From positions 1-34,599 of IMG/VR virus record IMGVR_UViG_3300046007_002571: 34,599 bases of DNA; one strand, 5' to 3'. The DNA is from a virus. Numbering within the stretch: the first letter of the stretch is position 1; every line of letters begins with the position of its first letter. The notes beneath the pieces are model-generated. The model was not told the DNA's origin. It saw only the letters and a program-made list of their open reading frames with translations, and ran no database searches. The position numbers and the translations under genes are program-made. Positions 8,102-14,749 of the stretch are shown in pieces.

Positions 8102-8968
8102 TTAAATCTCCTCTAAGTCTGCGCGAGAAGCGCCAGTTTCCAAAATTTGACGGAGTAATCCGCCGTAGATTTCCAACTCCATCACATCACCCATGCAGGC
8201 GATCAAGTCAATAAACTCTTTGGCCTGCGAAACCATCCACGGATTACAGTGAAAAACTTTGCCGCCGACACGCACAGGAATGACCATCTGGTCATCGTTT
8301 TCTTGCTGCTCGTAAGCATGGTGCGCTCCATCTTCCAAACAGGAATCACATCCAAAGATATGAAACCGCTTGAATCCTAACATTCTAAACAAAGGTAGCG
8401 TCCGTAACAAGACGGTAGAACCGCCAGGAACGGGATACCAATTGGCGTATTCGGTCGCCAGAATGTCACTAATCTCTTCCGCGCTGGTGTGCCAGATATA
8501 AGTCCTGTCCTTGGGCAGCTTGTCAAAGACCGTCGGGTCACACTGCGATGCAATAAAGTATTTGCAGTCCGGGATGATGTTTTCTACAAATCGTGCATTG
8601 AACGGCCTGGCGTCTACCATAACCATTGCAGAAGGCATCACCCCCGCGTCGATACAGTATTGGTAGGCGTTGTTCAAAGTAATGAGCTTCACACCTTGGC
8701 GGCGCAGGCTCTTAATTTCGTGGATGTATTCTTTCAAGGACGGTCCGCCCCCAACAATCATTGCCTCCACCTCATTAGTCGGATGGGGAACGATCTGCTG
8801 AAAGCCCTTCCTGATGTTGGTTTCGACATTCTTCTTTAAGAGATCCAGGTCTATGTTCAGCGACCCACACATCTCAAAGTCTTCCGCTGGCATCCATGTC
8901 TCATGCTCAGTCGGGGGGATCTGAGATACCACTACAGTCGGTGGTTCGGAGAAGAACGAAGCGAACAT
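8102..8968 (-). CDS. DUF115 / MptE-like Rossmann-fold protein
   Basis: A 288-residue protein resembling the DUF115 family (PF01973), which includes archaeal 6-hydroxymethylpterin diphosphokinase MptE and the glycosyltransferase-like core of Maf flagellin-modification proteins. Visible motifs are VGGGPSLKE (residues 72-80), LITLNNAYQYCIDAG (95-109), MVDARPFNARF (117-127), PGGSTVLLRTLPLF (191-204) and the IFGCDSC/HHAYE region (214-230). The GGGPSL turn and the DxRP segment are family hallmarks of nucleotide-substrate binding. The gene is embedded in the tail operon: its ATG overlaps the preceding stop as TAATG, and it ends two bases before the next gene. The context suggests modification of a virion or host surface component rather than pterin metabolism, but the substrate is unknown. 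The family call is fairly secure, the role is not. Confidence 0.7.
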   Translation of the reverse strand: MFASFFSEPPTVVVSQIPPTEHETWMPAEDFEMCGSLNIDLDLLKKNVETNIRKGFQQIVPHPTNEVEAMIVGGGPSLKEYIHEIKSLRRQGVKLITLNNAYQYCIDAGVMPSAMVMVDARPFNARFVENIIPDCKYFIASQCDPTVFDKLPKDRTYIWHTSAEEISDILATEYANWYPVPGGSTVLLRTLPLFRMLGFKRFHIFGCDSCLEDGAHHAYEQQENDDQMVIPVRVGGKVFHCNPWMVSQAKEFIDLIACMGDVMELEIYGGLLRQILETGASRADLEEI

Positions 8969-9384
8969 TATTGAGACCTTATCAGGGCGGTTGTAGCCGT
9001 GTTGGCAGGCATCGTGACCGTAAATGTTCCGTTGGTCACAATCTTGTCGTTGCCGAAGTTGAGGACTGCTACGGATCTATTGGCCTTGCTGGAGTTATAT
9101 ATCAAAGCGCCCCGGCAGGTAAACGACACCCCGGTCCACTGAGGATTGTCAAAGCTCACATACGCGGTTGTTCCAGACGATGCCACTGTAACATTTGTTA
9201 CAGTAAGACCCCCGGCGGTGTAGCCTGTTCCAGTGACTTCTTGGTCCGTGGTATAGACCGTCGTGGATGCCCCTAAATCGGCGTTGGCGGTGTAGAGAGC
9301 GATCTTGATGGTATCGGTCAAAAGATCGTGGATACCCTCGTAGAGTTCCTCTTTGAACGACGTGGTCTGTGTCTGAGTGATCAT
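8968..9384 (-). CDS. Small virion structural protein
   Basis: A 138-residue protein starting at an ATG that overlaps the stop of the upstream gene as ATGA, so translation is probably coupled. An N-terminal amphipathic helix (TSFKEELYEGIHDLLTDT) precedes beta strands (IKIALYTANADL, YTAGGLTVTNVTV, VSFDNPQWTGVSF, RGALIYNSSKANR) and ends in a Thr-rich stretch. The pattern matches small phage tail or neck structural proteins, and it looks like a distant paralogue of the 155-residue protein two genes downstream. A perfect 16-base TGTAAC/GTTACA palindrome is embedded at 9187-9202 within the coding sequence. No enzymatic function is suggested. Confidence 0.7.
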   Translation of the reverse strand: MITQTQTTSFKEELYEGIHDLLTDTIKIALYTANADLGASTTVYTTDQEVTGTGYTAGGLTVTNVTVASSGTTAYVSFDNPQWTGVSFTCRGALIYNSSKANRSVAVLNFGNDKIVTNGTFTVTMPANTATTALIRSQ

Positions 9385-10037
9385 GTAATCGGCACTCTAA
9401 TCTGGCCATTACGGTAGGCGTCTGACCGGTTCTTGCCTTCGCTAAGCTGCTTTAGAACGCTCATGGCTTCATTGTATCGGGCCGTGTAATTGCCAATCGT
9501 ATCTGGCTCGCTCTTCATAAACGCCGCGGCTTCCAGCAAAGCACCATACAAAAGAACAGAGTCAAAGTTATCCCCAAGCCAGGACGTGCCAGCCGTCACA
9601 ATTGACTCGGGATAATAGAAGTAGTGCAGCTCCATCGTGTAATTGGCGTCTGGCGTCGGCCCCAGGATGAACGTGTTCTCATCCCATAAACCATAGTACA
9701 GCGGTTTGCCTGATGTCGTTGGATATGGGTACGCCTGGCGGATGAAGTTCACATCCTTGTCCAGCAGGTACTCGTACTCACCCGTTACAGGGTCAATTAC
9801 TGCTAGAGAGAAGGTGGACAGCCAATCCAAGGGGGCGGACAGATACTGGCTCCCACCAGTAACCGTACCAGTAGAGTTCTTCCGCAGCGCAAGAATCTGC
9901 ACAGAGTTGTAGATCCGCTGCTCCGCCTGCTCAACAAACGTAGCTATCTGGCTGGCAGAGGTAAACGATCCCACTGTTTCTGGGAAATCGTTCTCTGCGT
10001 AGCCCTTAATTGCAGCGGTCAATTCGGAATAATTCAC
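9381..10037 (-). CDS. Head-tail adaptor-like protein
   Basis: A 218-residue protein starting at GTG in a GTGA overlap with the upstream gene. Residues 1-50 (YSELTAAIKGYAEND, SQIATFVEQAEQRIYNSV) form the helical start typical of podovirus adaptor proteins that bind the portal, like those of phage SU10/phiEco32-type particles. Next comes a beta region (GSQYLSAPLDWLSTFSLAV, PLYYGLWDENTFILGPTPD, YTMELHYFYYPESIV), and the C-terminus is helical (LLYGALLEAAAFMKSEPDT). Length and domain order fit that family. It is encoded in the late operon with connector and tail genes. The fit is from recognition of overall pattern, not from alignment, so adaptor versus another neck protein remains open. Confidence 0.65.
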   Translation of the reverse strand: MNYSELTAAIKGYAENDFPETVGSFTSASQIATFVEQAEQRIYNSVQILALRKNSTGTVTGGSQYLSAPLDWLSTFSLAVIDPVTGEYEYLLDKDVNFIRQAYPYPTTSGKPLYYGLWDENTFILGPTPDANYTMELHYFYYPESIVTAGTSWLGDNFDSVLLYGALLEAAAFMKSEPDTIGNYTARYNEAMSVLKQLSEGKNRSDAYRNGQIRVPIT

Positions 10038-10324
10038 GCCATCGGCCCTCTAGCCATTACGCCCTTGGTTGCTGCCCCAGTTCCACGAATCCTGATACCG
10101 TCGGTCTTCACGTTGTCACGGCCAGGATCGCCAAAGCTCACACGGCCAGCCGGGGTGTTACAGGTAAAGTCCTTAGCGGCAAGCGTATTAGGATCGGGAG
10201 GACGACTGACAGACAGCATCGCTGCCTTCTCATCGATCACGGAACCTTGCATGGTATGGGGGGTGGCATACAGCTCGCCGCTGCCTACCTCTTTGCCCAT
10301 CACTTTTTTGCTGAACTTAGCCAT
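10034..10324 (-). CDS. Small basic virion-region protein
   Basis: A 96-residue basic protein beginning MAKFSKKVMGKEVGSGELYA and ending RGTGAATKGVMARGPMA. It is rich in Gly, Lys, Arg and Ala with little predicted secondary structure. Its ATG overlaps the stop of the upstream 60-residue gene as TAATG and has an AAGGGG Shine-Dalgarno; its stop overlaps the adaptor-like gene as GTGA, so three genes are translationally linked. I do not recognise a named family. The composition and the cluster of similar proteins between 10034 and 15031 suggest a small virion or head-interior protein. Confidence 0.65.
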   Translation of the reverse strand: MAKFSKKVMGKEVGSGELYATPHTMQGSVIDEKAAMLSVSRPPDPNTLAAKDFTCNTPAGRVSFGDPGRDNVKTDGIRIRGTGAATKGVMARGPMA

Positions 10325-10506
10325 TATCGTCCCCTTACGGATTGACGCTGGTTCATTACTTTTGCCATGCCACGGCCATACTTCTTCATGTCGAGAGAAG
10401 TCGGGCCACCAGCCTTCATCTTTTTAGCCTTGTGCATAGAAGCCTCATGACCCTTGACGGCCTTCATGGCTTCCTTTTTGGCTACGCTACGCATCTGTTT
10501 AGTCAT
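10324..10506 (-). CDS. 60-residue Lys/Met-rich basic protein
   Basis: A 60-residue strongly basic protein: MTKQMRSVAKKEAMKAVKGH, then HKAKKMKAGGPTSL, and an end in VMNQRQSVRGR. Lys and Arg make up about a third of the sequence. The N-terminal half is predicted to be an amphipathic helix with Lys on one face. A TTAGGAGT Shine-Dalgarno precedes the ATG and the stop overlaps the next ATG. It resembles very small proteins found next to connector genes in many metagenomic phages, with no established role. Nucleic-acid binding or virion packaging is an inference from composition only. Confidence 0.65.
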   Translation of the reverse strand: MTKQMRSVAKKEAMKAVKGHEASMHKAKKMKAGGPTSLDMKKYGRGMAKVMNQRQSVRGR

Positions 10507-10515
10507 TTTGGACTC

Positions 10516-10944
10516 CTAAGATATTGAGATTGTTACCGATCCTACTGCTGTTTTAGCCACTAAATCGTTCGGCGTCAACTCCGCATCAAAGTAGGATGAA
10601 CCACCGACTGGATACCATCCCCACTGAAATACCCGACTCCCCTCTAAAGGGAAACCAAAGCCCAGCGGGGAGGTGCTATTGGTCGTCAGTTCTTGCAATC
10701 CGCTCGTACCAGACTGTTGATAACTCACATCCGGGCGTGGCTCACGGACGGCCTGTGGATCGTTAACCGGGTACATACCAAGCTGGAGCTGTGGCTGATC
10801 AGGGTCGTAGCACGCTCGACACACCTTAATTTTAAAAGGTCTGGTTTTAACGGTTTGTATCCGCAATTCCTTGAGCATAAAGCGCTGATCACATCTATCG
10901 CACTCCGCAATCGCAAACTTTCCAGAAGCAAATTGGTTAGGCAT
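10516..10944 (-). CDS. CxxC zinc-ribbon-like structural-region protein
   Basis: A 142-residue protein with two CxxC pairs, C15/C18 (ECDRCDQRF) and C42/C45 (VCRACYDPDQ), forming a likely zinc ribbon in the first 50 residues. The rest is Pro/Gly/Ser-rich with beta propensity and ends VAKTAVGSVTISIS. The zinc module with FAIAECDRC at the start is a recurrent pattern in phage late operons beside adaptor genes. The start codon overlaps the last eight bases of the HNH gene, and a GAGG sequence lies seven bases upstream. It could be a minor virion protein or a DNA-contacting factor; the family function is unknown to me. Confidence 0.65.
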   Translation of the reverse strand: MPNQFASGKFAIAECDRCDQRFMLKELRIQTVKTRPFKIKVCRACYDPDQPQLQLGMYPVNDPQAVREPRPDVSYQQSGTSGLQELTTNSTSPLGFGFPLEGSRVFQWGWYPVGGSSYFDAELTPNDLVAKTAVGSVTISIS

Positions 10945-11533
10945 AGTTTGCCTCGTACTTGTTCTTTTTGGAAAGGTTTATTGTGCCGGGTATAACTTGC
11001 AAGTTTGTTGGGACATGTAACCCATTTACCGTTTCTCCTTGCAGCGGTATCACATGATCCACATGCCAAGAGAACTCAAACATTTTAGTCCGCAAACTAG
11101 AAAGATCATAGGCTTCTTTGATCATCCACAAGTCGTCTTTGGTTAGCCACTTAGGAGTGCGCTGCTTGATGATTTTTTTCCTAAGTGCAGCCAGAGCAAT
11201 AATCTTCCCTTTGTTTGCTTGCCTGTAAACCTTTTTCTGATCTAAAGCCTTTTGCCTATGTTCAGCGTAATACCTGCGACCTTTTTCTTGATACAACTCT
11301 GGATTTGCTAATCGTTTTTTTGACTTTCTCAAACGATCACACTCCATGCAAATTCTTGTCTGCGTGCTTCTTGGACTTAAATGCCCGTTGACACACGGTT
11401 CGCCTGTTGAGTATTGGATCTCACCAGCATTCATAGCGGCCTGCCTAGCGCTAATAGGACGCTTCGCAGCACGACGTTTCTCGTTGTACTGGCGATAGTA
11501 TTCCAGGGCTCTGGCTGGGTCTTTGTAGGCCAT
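10937..11533 (-). CDS. HNH homing-type endonuclease
   Basis: A 198-residue nuclease. An N-terminal basic helical region carries a zinc module (C47, H51, C62, C65) of the type common in phage HNH enzymes. The C-terminal HNH core reads HVDHVIPLQG (H157, D159, H160), followed by GLHVPTNLQV (H173, N177) and NLSKKNKY (N186, K189-K190), so all metal- and DNA-binding positions are present. It is predicted to make a metal-dependent nick or double-strand break and to be a free-standing mobile gene. It sits between two complete structural genes, two bases after one stop and overlapping the next start by eight bases. No intron boundary is visible because neither neighbour is split. The Shine-Dalgarno (GGAT) is weak compared with its neighbours, in line with low expression. 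Confidence 0.85.
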   Translation of the reverse strand: MAYKDPARALEYYRQYNEKRRAAKRPISARQAAMNAGEIQYSTGEPCVNGHLSPRSTQTRICMECDRLRKSKKRLANPELYQEKGRRYYAEHRQKALDQKKVYRQANKGKIIALAALRKKIIKQRTPKWLTKDDLWMIKEAYDLSSLRTKMFEFSWHVDHVIPLQGETVNGLHVPTNLQVIPGTINLSKKNKYEANYA

Positions 11534-11535
11534 TT

Positions 11536-12468
11536 TTATCCGTAGTAGAACATGTTACGCGGGACGATCCGCAGCGGAGCTGTCTCACGGTCCTCTTGGG
11601 ACGCCAAGGTCCACTGCTCTTCATAGTCCATCTTGAGCATCTGAATCCTGGTGGGGTCTATCCCTGGGAGCTTCATGCCGAGGTAATACGCCAGGCCAGC
11701 CACCATACACGGGATAAGCCTGAACGGGATGTCCTGTACCGTTGTTCCATTCCCGGCGTCCTGCATCCGGCGAAGTCTCCAGTAGACAAATGTGTACTGG
11801 TCTCCAGGCGGATTAGGCGTCGGCCAGAGGTTCACACACGGGAGGTTCTGCACCGTGATCGGGGGTGTACCAATGACCGCATGACCTGTCGCCGTAGTGC
11901 CATTCTGTCCACGGGCGCAGTTTATAAGCGAGCTACCCGAGATGTTGGGGTAGCTGATTGTCTCGTTGTTAATCTTGATAAAGCCTGCCGCAGCCAAGCC
12001 CGTCGTCGTGCTCAGCTCAATCGTCGTATCCGTGGCATTGATGTCTTGGGCCAGGGTAATTGCGGTGGCATTCTCGTTTCCAGACTGCCGGTTAAACCAA
12101 TACTGAATCGGGCGTCCTTGGGTAAGTTTATTGGGGATCGAAGAATAGGTCGGCTCAGCGATGTTGCTGATGTTGATGTCGATCTGGTTCAACGTACCAG
12201 GATTCTGCCGGATGACCGTATCAAGGATCTGGATCGTATCCGAGGGGATGGGATAGATGGCCTGGCCTGTAACCAGCGGGAACGATCCCTGCTCCATCGT
12301 CCAAAGGTTTACGCCCCGGTTGCTCCACTCAATCGTCAACAGGTTCAATGACCGCCTGGCCGTCCGCAGATCGTAACCAGAACGCAGCTCGCCACCGACG
12401 CGCTCAAACGCCTCTTCAATAAGATTGGAGAGGTCTAAGTTAAACGCTACGGTCCCGGAGGTAGGCAT
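11536..12468 (-). CDS. Connector/tail structural protein
   Basis: A 310-residue protein starting MPTSGTVAFNLDLSNLIEEA with an N-terminal helical segment (ERVGGELRSGYDLRTARRSL). A beta domain follows (FPLVTGQAIYPIPSDTIQIL, RPIQYWFNRQ, then an inserted Thr-rich IELSTTTGLAAAGFIKINNE module of the kind found in many phage tail proteins). The C-terminal segment (YTFVYWRLRRMQDAG, IPFRLIPCMVAGLAYYLGMK, YEEQWTLASQEDRE) is helical. This architecture, with YPIPSD and a helical end, is that of podovirus neck or nozzle components next to the portal. It lies upstream of the adaptor-like gene, with the HNH gene inserted between. Assignment as a neck/tail-tube-like virion protein is plausible; the exact ring position is unknown. 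Confidence 0.65.
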   Translation of the reverse strand: MPTSGTVAFNLDLSNLIEEAFERVGGELRSGYDLRTARRSLNLLTIEWSNRGVNLWTMEQGSFPLVTGQAIYPIPSDTIQILDTVIRQNPGTLNQIDINISNIAEPTYSSIPNKLTQGRPIQYWFNRQSGNENATAITLAQDINATDTTIELSTTTGLAAAGFIKINNETISYPNISGSSLINCARGQNGTTATGHAVIGTPPITVQNLPCVNLWPTPNPPGDQYTFVYWRLRRMQDAGNGTTVQDIPFRLIPCMVAGLAYYLGMKLPGIDPTRIQMLKMDYEEQWTLASQEDRETAPLRIVPRNMFYYG

Positions 12469-12469
12469 C

Positions 12470-12742
12470 TTACTTTCCTAACTTCTTCAATGTCTGAGCC
12501 AGGCGAGCACGCTGACCCATCTTGCCAGGCTTCTTGGCAGCAGCAGCGAGCTTACCGGCAGGGATCTTCTCACCTTTCTTGACGCCAAGAGAGGCGCGTA
12601 ACGCACCAGGCTTCTTGATCGCGTCTTTGATCCACCCACCAGACTTTGCAATAACAGTTTTACCCTTGGCCTTCTTGATCTGGTCAATCGGGTCTTTGCT
12701 CATCTGATCTTCTTTAGCCGGGCTAGGTGTAACCGTTTTCAT
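12470..12742 (-). CDS. Small Lys/Ala/Gly-rich basic protein
   Basis: A 90-residue, highly basic protein with segments KKAKGKTVIAKSGGWIKDAI, KKPGALRASLGVKKGEKIP and a C-terminal GQRARLAQTLKKLGK. It looks like a histone-like or head-interior DNA-binding protein by composition. The ATG is in an ATGA overlap with the upstream gene and has GAGG five bases ahead; an internal Met at residue 14 lacks an equally good site, so the longer start is preferred. The segment KGEKIPAGKL is a recognisable pattern in small phage proteins without known function. It stands in a tight run of eight comparable small genes. Confidence 0.7.
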   Translation of the reverse strand: MKTVTPSPAKEDQMSKDPIDQIKKAKGKTVIAKSGGWIKDAIKKPGALRASLGVKKGEKIPAGKLAAAAKKPGKMGQRARLAQTLKKLGK

Positions 12743-12978
12743 CTGAACCTCGCTGTCTTTGCTGCAATTCGTTTTGGCTGTTTAACAAACTGTTTTCCAG
12801 CAGCCTTACCAGCTCTTTTCGCTCTAGTCGTCGCTGCATACTCTGAACTAGAAAGTGCGTTGATCGCCTTCTCTGGGAGGTAGCGCTCGCCGGTAACGGA
12901 CGACGGTTTACCACTTTTGGTCTTCCACTTCTGCTGGCCCCATTCTTTTAAGCTCTGTTGTGGCTTCTTTAGCGGCAT
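12739..12978 (-). CDS. DUF5872-like small basic phage protein
   Basis: A 79-residue basic protein with the segments LKEWGQQKWKTKSGKPSS, GERYLPEKAINALSSSEYAA, TTRAKRAGKAAGKQF and VKQPKRIAAKTARFR. The order (W-x-x-W near the start, RYLP, LS..E.AATT, KGKQFVKQP, KIA.KTA.FR) is that of a small family, listed as DUF5872 in my memory, common in cyanophages and other aquatic phages. It is presumed virion-associated, with no experimental role that I know of. It overlaps the next gene by ATGA. The region around its start is also the 3' end of a possible 57-residue gene in another frame. Confidence 0.75.
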   Translation of the reverse strand: MPLKKPQQSLKEWGQQKWKTKSGKPSSVTGERYLPEKAINALSSSEYAATTRAKRAGKAAGKQFVKQPKRIAAKTARFR

Positions 12979-13081
12979 TGGTCTCTACCTGCTTTCTTTT
13001 CCGATACACCTGCGAAGCTACCAGTAACCATCGAAAGACGTTGCCATCCTTTTGAGGGTTGTACACAGGTGCCTTGATCAC
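12908..13081 (-). CDS. Probable 57-residue overlapping small gene
   Basis: A GTG-initiated frame starts in a GTGA overlap with the stop of the upstream 94-residue gene and reads MIKAPVYNPQKDG, then NVFRWLLVASQVYRKRKQVE, then TNAAKEATTELKRMGPAEVE, ending DQKW. It fills the only gap in this otherwise gap-free gene run and overlaps the first 71 bases of the following gene in a different frame. A Pro-rich start followed by a basic amphipathic helix is plausible for a real peptide. Against it, the overlap is long and no family is recognised. I include it because stop-start coupling is the rule in this operon. Confidence 0.45.
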   Translation of the reverse strand: MIKAPVYNPQKDGNVFRWLLVASQVYRKRKQVETNAAKEATTELKRMGPAEVEDQKW

Positions 13082-13362
13082 TTATAACCACCGCCACGAG
13101 CTTTATATTGTTTTGCTAAGAGTTGGCTTTTTCTTCCGCTCCATTGACCCGCAGCCGTCCCTTGAGTCGCGGAAGCCTTAATCTTTTCAAATAGGCTTTT
13201 ACGCATTCCAGGCTTCGTGTAAACGCCTGCCTCATTGACGCGAGACTTGACTTTGCCACCCTCTTTATACTGAGTAAAAGTGTCTCCATCTTTCCGCCTC
13301 CCGGTTTTTGCAGTTGGCATCTTGGAAGAACGCACAGCGCCCATCCCGCGTGAGGGCATCAT
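13078..13362 (-). CDS. Small basic phage protein (KDGDTFTQYKxGGKVKSR family)
   Basis: A 94-residue basic protein. The core KDGDTFTQYKEGGKVKSRVN, followed by EAGVYTKPGMRKSLFEKIKA, GQWSGRKSQLLAKQYKA and a terminal RGGGYK, is a pattern I recognise from many aquatic phage genomes, where it sits beside capsid and connector genes; no function is established. Aromatic residues in the Tyr-Lys-rich core and a Gly-rich end suggest a small folded domain with a flexible tail. The start follows the preceding stop directly, and GGGAAG lies eight bases upstream. It is part of the run of small basic genes between 12470 and 15031. Confidence 0.7.
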   Translation of the reverse strand: MMPSRGMGAVRSSKMPTAKTGRRKDGDTFTQYKEGGKVKSRVNEAGVYTKPGMRKSLFEKIKASATQGTAAGQWSGRKSQLLAKQYKARGGGYK

Positions 13363-13602
13363 TTAGCACTTCCCGCCGTAACGCATCTTCGTCATGCCAC
13401 CTTTGGCCATCTTGCCCTTGCCATCAGCAGCAAACGCCGGGACTTTCTTTCCGCCCTTCATAACCATCGGCATACCACCAGCAGCCATCTTGACCATCTT
13501 GCCTTTGGTCTTGCCCTTAACGGCCACGCCATCTTTGCTAGGAGCAGCAGTCTTAACAGCACCCATCTTGGTGGGGCCCATACCGGTCATCATCTTTTTC
13601 AT
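13363..13602 (-). CDS. Met/Gly/Lys-rich small protein with the RGKT-type motif
   Basis: A 79-residue low-complexity protein with about thirteen Met residues, many Lys and Gly, and GGM/KGGM repeats (AAGGMPMVMKGGKK, MAKGGMTKMRYGGKC). Residues 22-37 hold the motif SKDGVAVKGKTKGKMV, nearly identical to the C-terminal ends of the next two upstream genes, here placed in the middle. It is encoded in an ATGA overlap with the upstream gene. The composition suggests an unstructured, nucleic-acid-binding or head-interior peptide. No enzymatic role is likely. Confidence 0.65.
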   Translation of the reverse strand: MKKMMTGMGPTKMGAVKTAAPSKDGVAVKGKTKGKMVKMAAGGMPMVMKGGKKVPAFAADGKGKMAKGGMTKMRYGGKC

Positions 13603-13844
13603 ACCATTTTTCCTTTCGTCTTACCACGGACTGCACACCCATCAGCGGACCGAACATAACCGCCTTTGGCCTTTTTAATTGGCTTCTTGTATTCCTCTTC
13701 TTGGGTATAGCCCATACGATCAGCTAGTTCACTAGCTTTTGTCGTCGCATATTTAATACCCTTTTTGATGCCTAAGAAGTCATCTTCGATCTTTGCTTCT
13801 TTGATCATCTTAGTGCGGGTAGAGTCCTTGCGTTCCTGTTCCAT
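13599..13844 (-). CDS. Small charged protein ending in the ADGxAxRGKTKGK motif
   Basis: An 81-residue protein with a helical, highly charged body (ERKDSTRTKMIKEAKIEDDF, KKGIKYATTKASELADRMG, YTQEEEYKKPIKKAKGGYV). It ends in RSADGCAVRGKTKGKMV, a motif shared with the proteins on both sides. The ATG follows the upstream stop directly (TAAATG). The helical body differs from that of the 219-residue neighbour, so the motif is a shared tail on otherwise different proteins. The function is unknown; the motif may be a head-targeting or nucleic-acid-binding tag. Confidence 0.65.
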   Translation of the reverse strand: MEQERKDSTRTKMIKEAKIEDDFLGIKKGIKYATTKASELADRMGYTQEEEYKKPIKKAKGGYVRSADGCAVRGKTKGKMV

Positions 13845-14504
13845 TTAGATAATCCTTCCACGGGTTTTGCCGCGCTGAGCAATACCGTCTGCGCGTTTTG
13901 ATGCGACCATGCCACCCTTCTTCATGCCAGCAGCCTGTTCACGCATTCTGGTTCTAAATGCTTCAGCCTTGCGAGCAAGACGCCCAGATCCTGTCTGAGT
14001 ATCTTCTTTTAAACGATTCTGTTCTTTGAGGTATGCAGCACGCTCTTTCTGCATGTCTGCCGCCTTCTTAGCGGCTGCTGTAGCGTCCTTGCCTTGCTCG
14101 TATGCTCTACGCTCATCACGGATATTGGAGGCCGTCAGAGCGGATTCCATGCGGTCTATGTCCTGTCCGCTTGGACCCATGGATTTTGGTGCTGGAGCTG
14201 CTGCCGAACCACGACGGGTAAGACCACGCTGAGCATTGAGATAGTCGCGCAGGTTATCAAAACCGGCTTTTTTCATCTGTTCTTTTGTTACAACCGCAGA
14301 CTTGGCCGGCTTCGTTTTTGCCATATCTGCCATCGCCATTTCTCGACGATCACGATCATCTATCTGGCCCATCGTGCTTGCAAAGGTAGGACGCTTAGCA
14401 GCTTCCTCTGCCGCAGCTCGACCAAACCCACCAGTCTGCTCAAGACTGATGGCATCATCTTCAATGCCGCCGCCAGGCGAATACCGTTTGACTTTGCGTT
14501 TCAT
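13845..14504 (-). CDS. Charged helical protein with C-terminal ADGxAxRGKTRGR motif
   Basis: A 219-residue protein beginning MKRKVKRYSPGGGIEDD. The body is mostly long charged helix (KKAADMQKERAAYLKEQ, LARKAEAFRTRMREQAAG) interrupted by a Pro/Ala linker (GSAAAPAPKSMGPSGQD). The last 17 residues, KRADGIAQRGKTRGRII, carry the tag shared with the two downstream genes. The ATG overlaps the upstream stop as ATGA and has a strong AGAGGAAA site. The length and helical content would suit a virion internal or scaffold-related protein. I do not recognise a named domain. Confidence 0.65.
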   Translation of the reverse strand: MKRKVKRYSPGGGIEDDAISLEQTGGFGRAAAEEAAKRPTFASTMGQIDDRDRREMAMADMAKTKPAKSAVVTKEQMKKAGFDNLRDYLNAQRGLTRRGSAAAPAPKSMGPSGQDIDRMESALTASNIRDERRAYEQGKDATAAAKKAADMQKERAAYLKEQNRLKEDTQTGSGRLARKAEAFRTRMREQAAGMKKGGMVASKRADGIAQRGKTRGRII

Positions 14505-14749
14505 AATTTCCTCTGCGCCATCGCGTCAAGTTTGGCCTCTAGTCTGCGGAAGCCGTCGTCAAAATGTTCACGGATCTTATCCAGATCCTGCCGTACCTCT
14601 GCACGGGTAATGTGCTCCCGAGCTACCTCTTCCCGAGTCCTGTTAAGCAGGATGCTCAGACGGTTAAGTTCATCGAACTTACTTTTAAGCAGCATACCCA
14701 TAATTGCCACTATCGCACTCAAAGCGATATTCCAAAGCATCATTTCCAT
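14501..14749 (-). CDS. Single-span membrane protein with coiled coil (holin- or spanin-like?)
   Basis: An 82-residue protein with one hydrophobic N-terminal segment (residues 3-21, MMLWNIALSAIVAIMGMLL), then a Lys and a long charged helix (LLNRTREEVAREHITRAEVR, then DKIREHFDDGFRRLEAKLDA) with heptad character. The topology is probably one membrane span with a cytoplasmic or periplasmic coiled coil. Proteins of this build near phage structural genes are often annotated as holin-like or Rz-like, but similar ones also occur as membrane-anchored virion proteins. There is no endolysin next to it, so a lysis role is unproven. It is directly coupled to the neighbouring genes. Confidence 0.55.
   Translation of the reverse strand: MEMMLWNIALSAIVAIMGMLLKSKFDELNRLSILLNRTREEVAREHITRAEVRQDLDKIREHFDDGFRRLEAKLDAMAQRKL

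Noticed and set aside
10010-10427. Two plus-strand open frames of 111 and 120 codons
   Set aside because: They are antisense to three well-supported small leftward genes with coupled starts and have Arg/Ser/His-rich shadow composition.
11596-12351. A 251-codon plus-strand open frame opposite the connector gene
   Set aside because: Its composition (Arg/Asp/Val-rich, no motif) is typical of the reverse strand of a real gene, and it has no ribosome site or neighbour in that direction.
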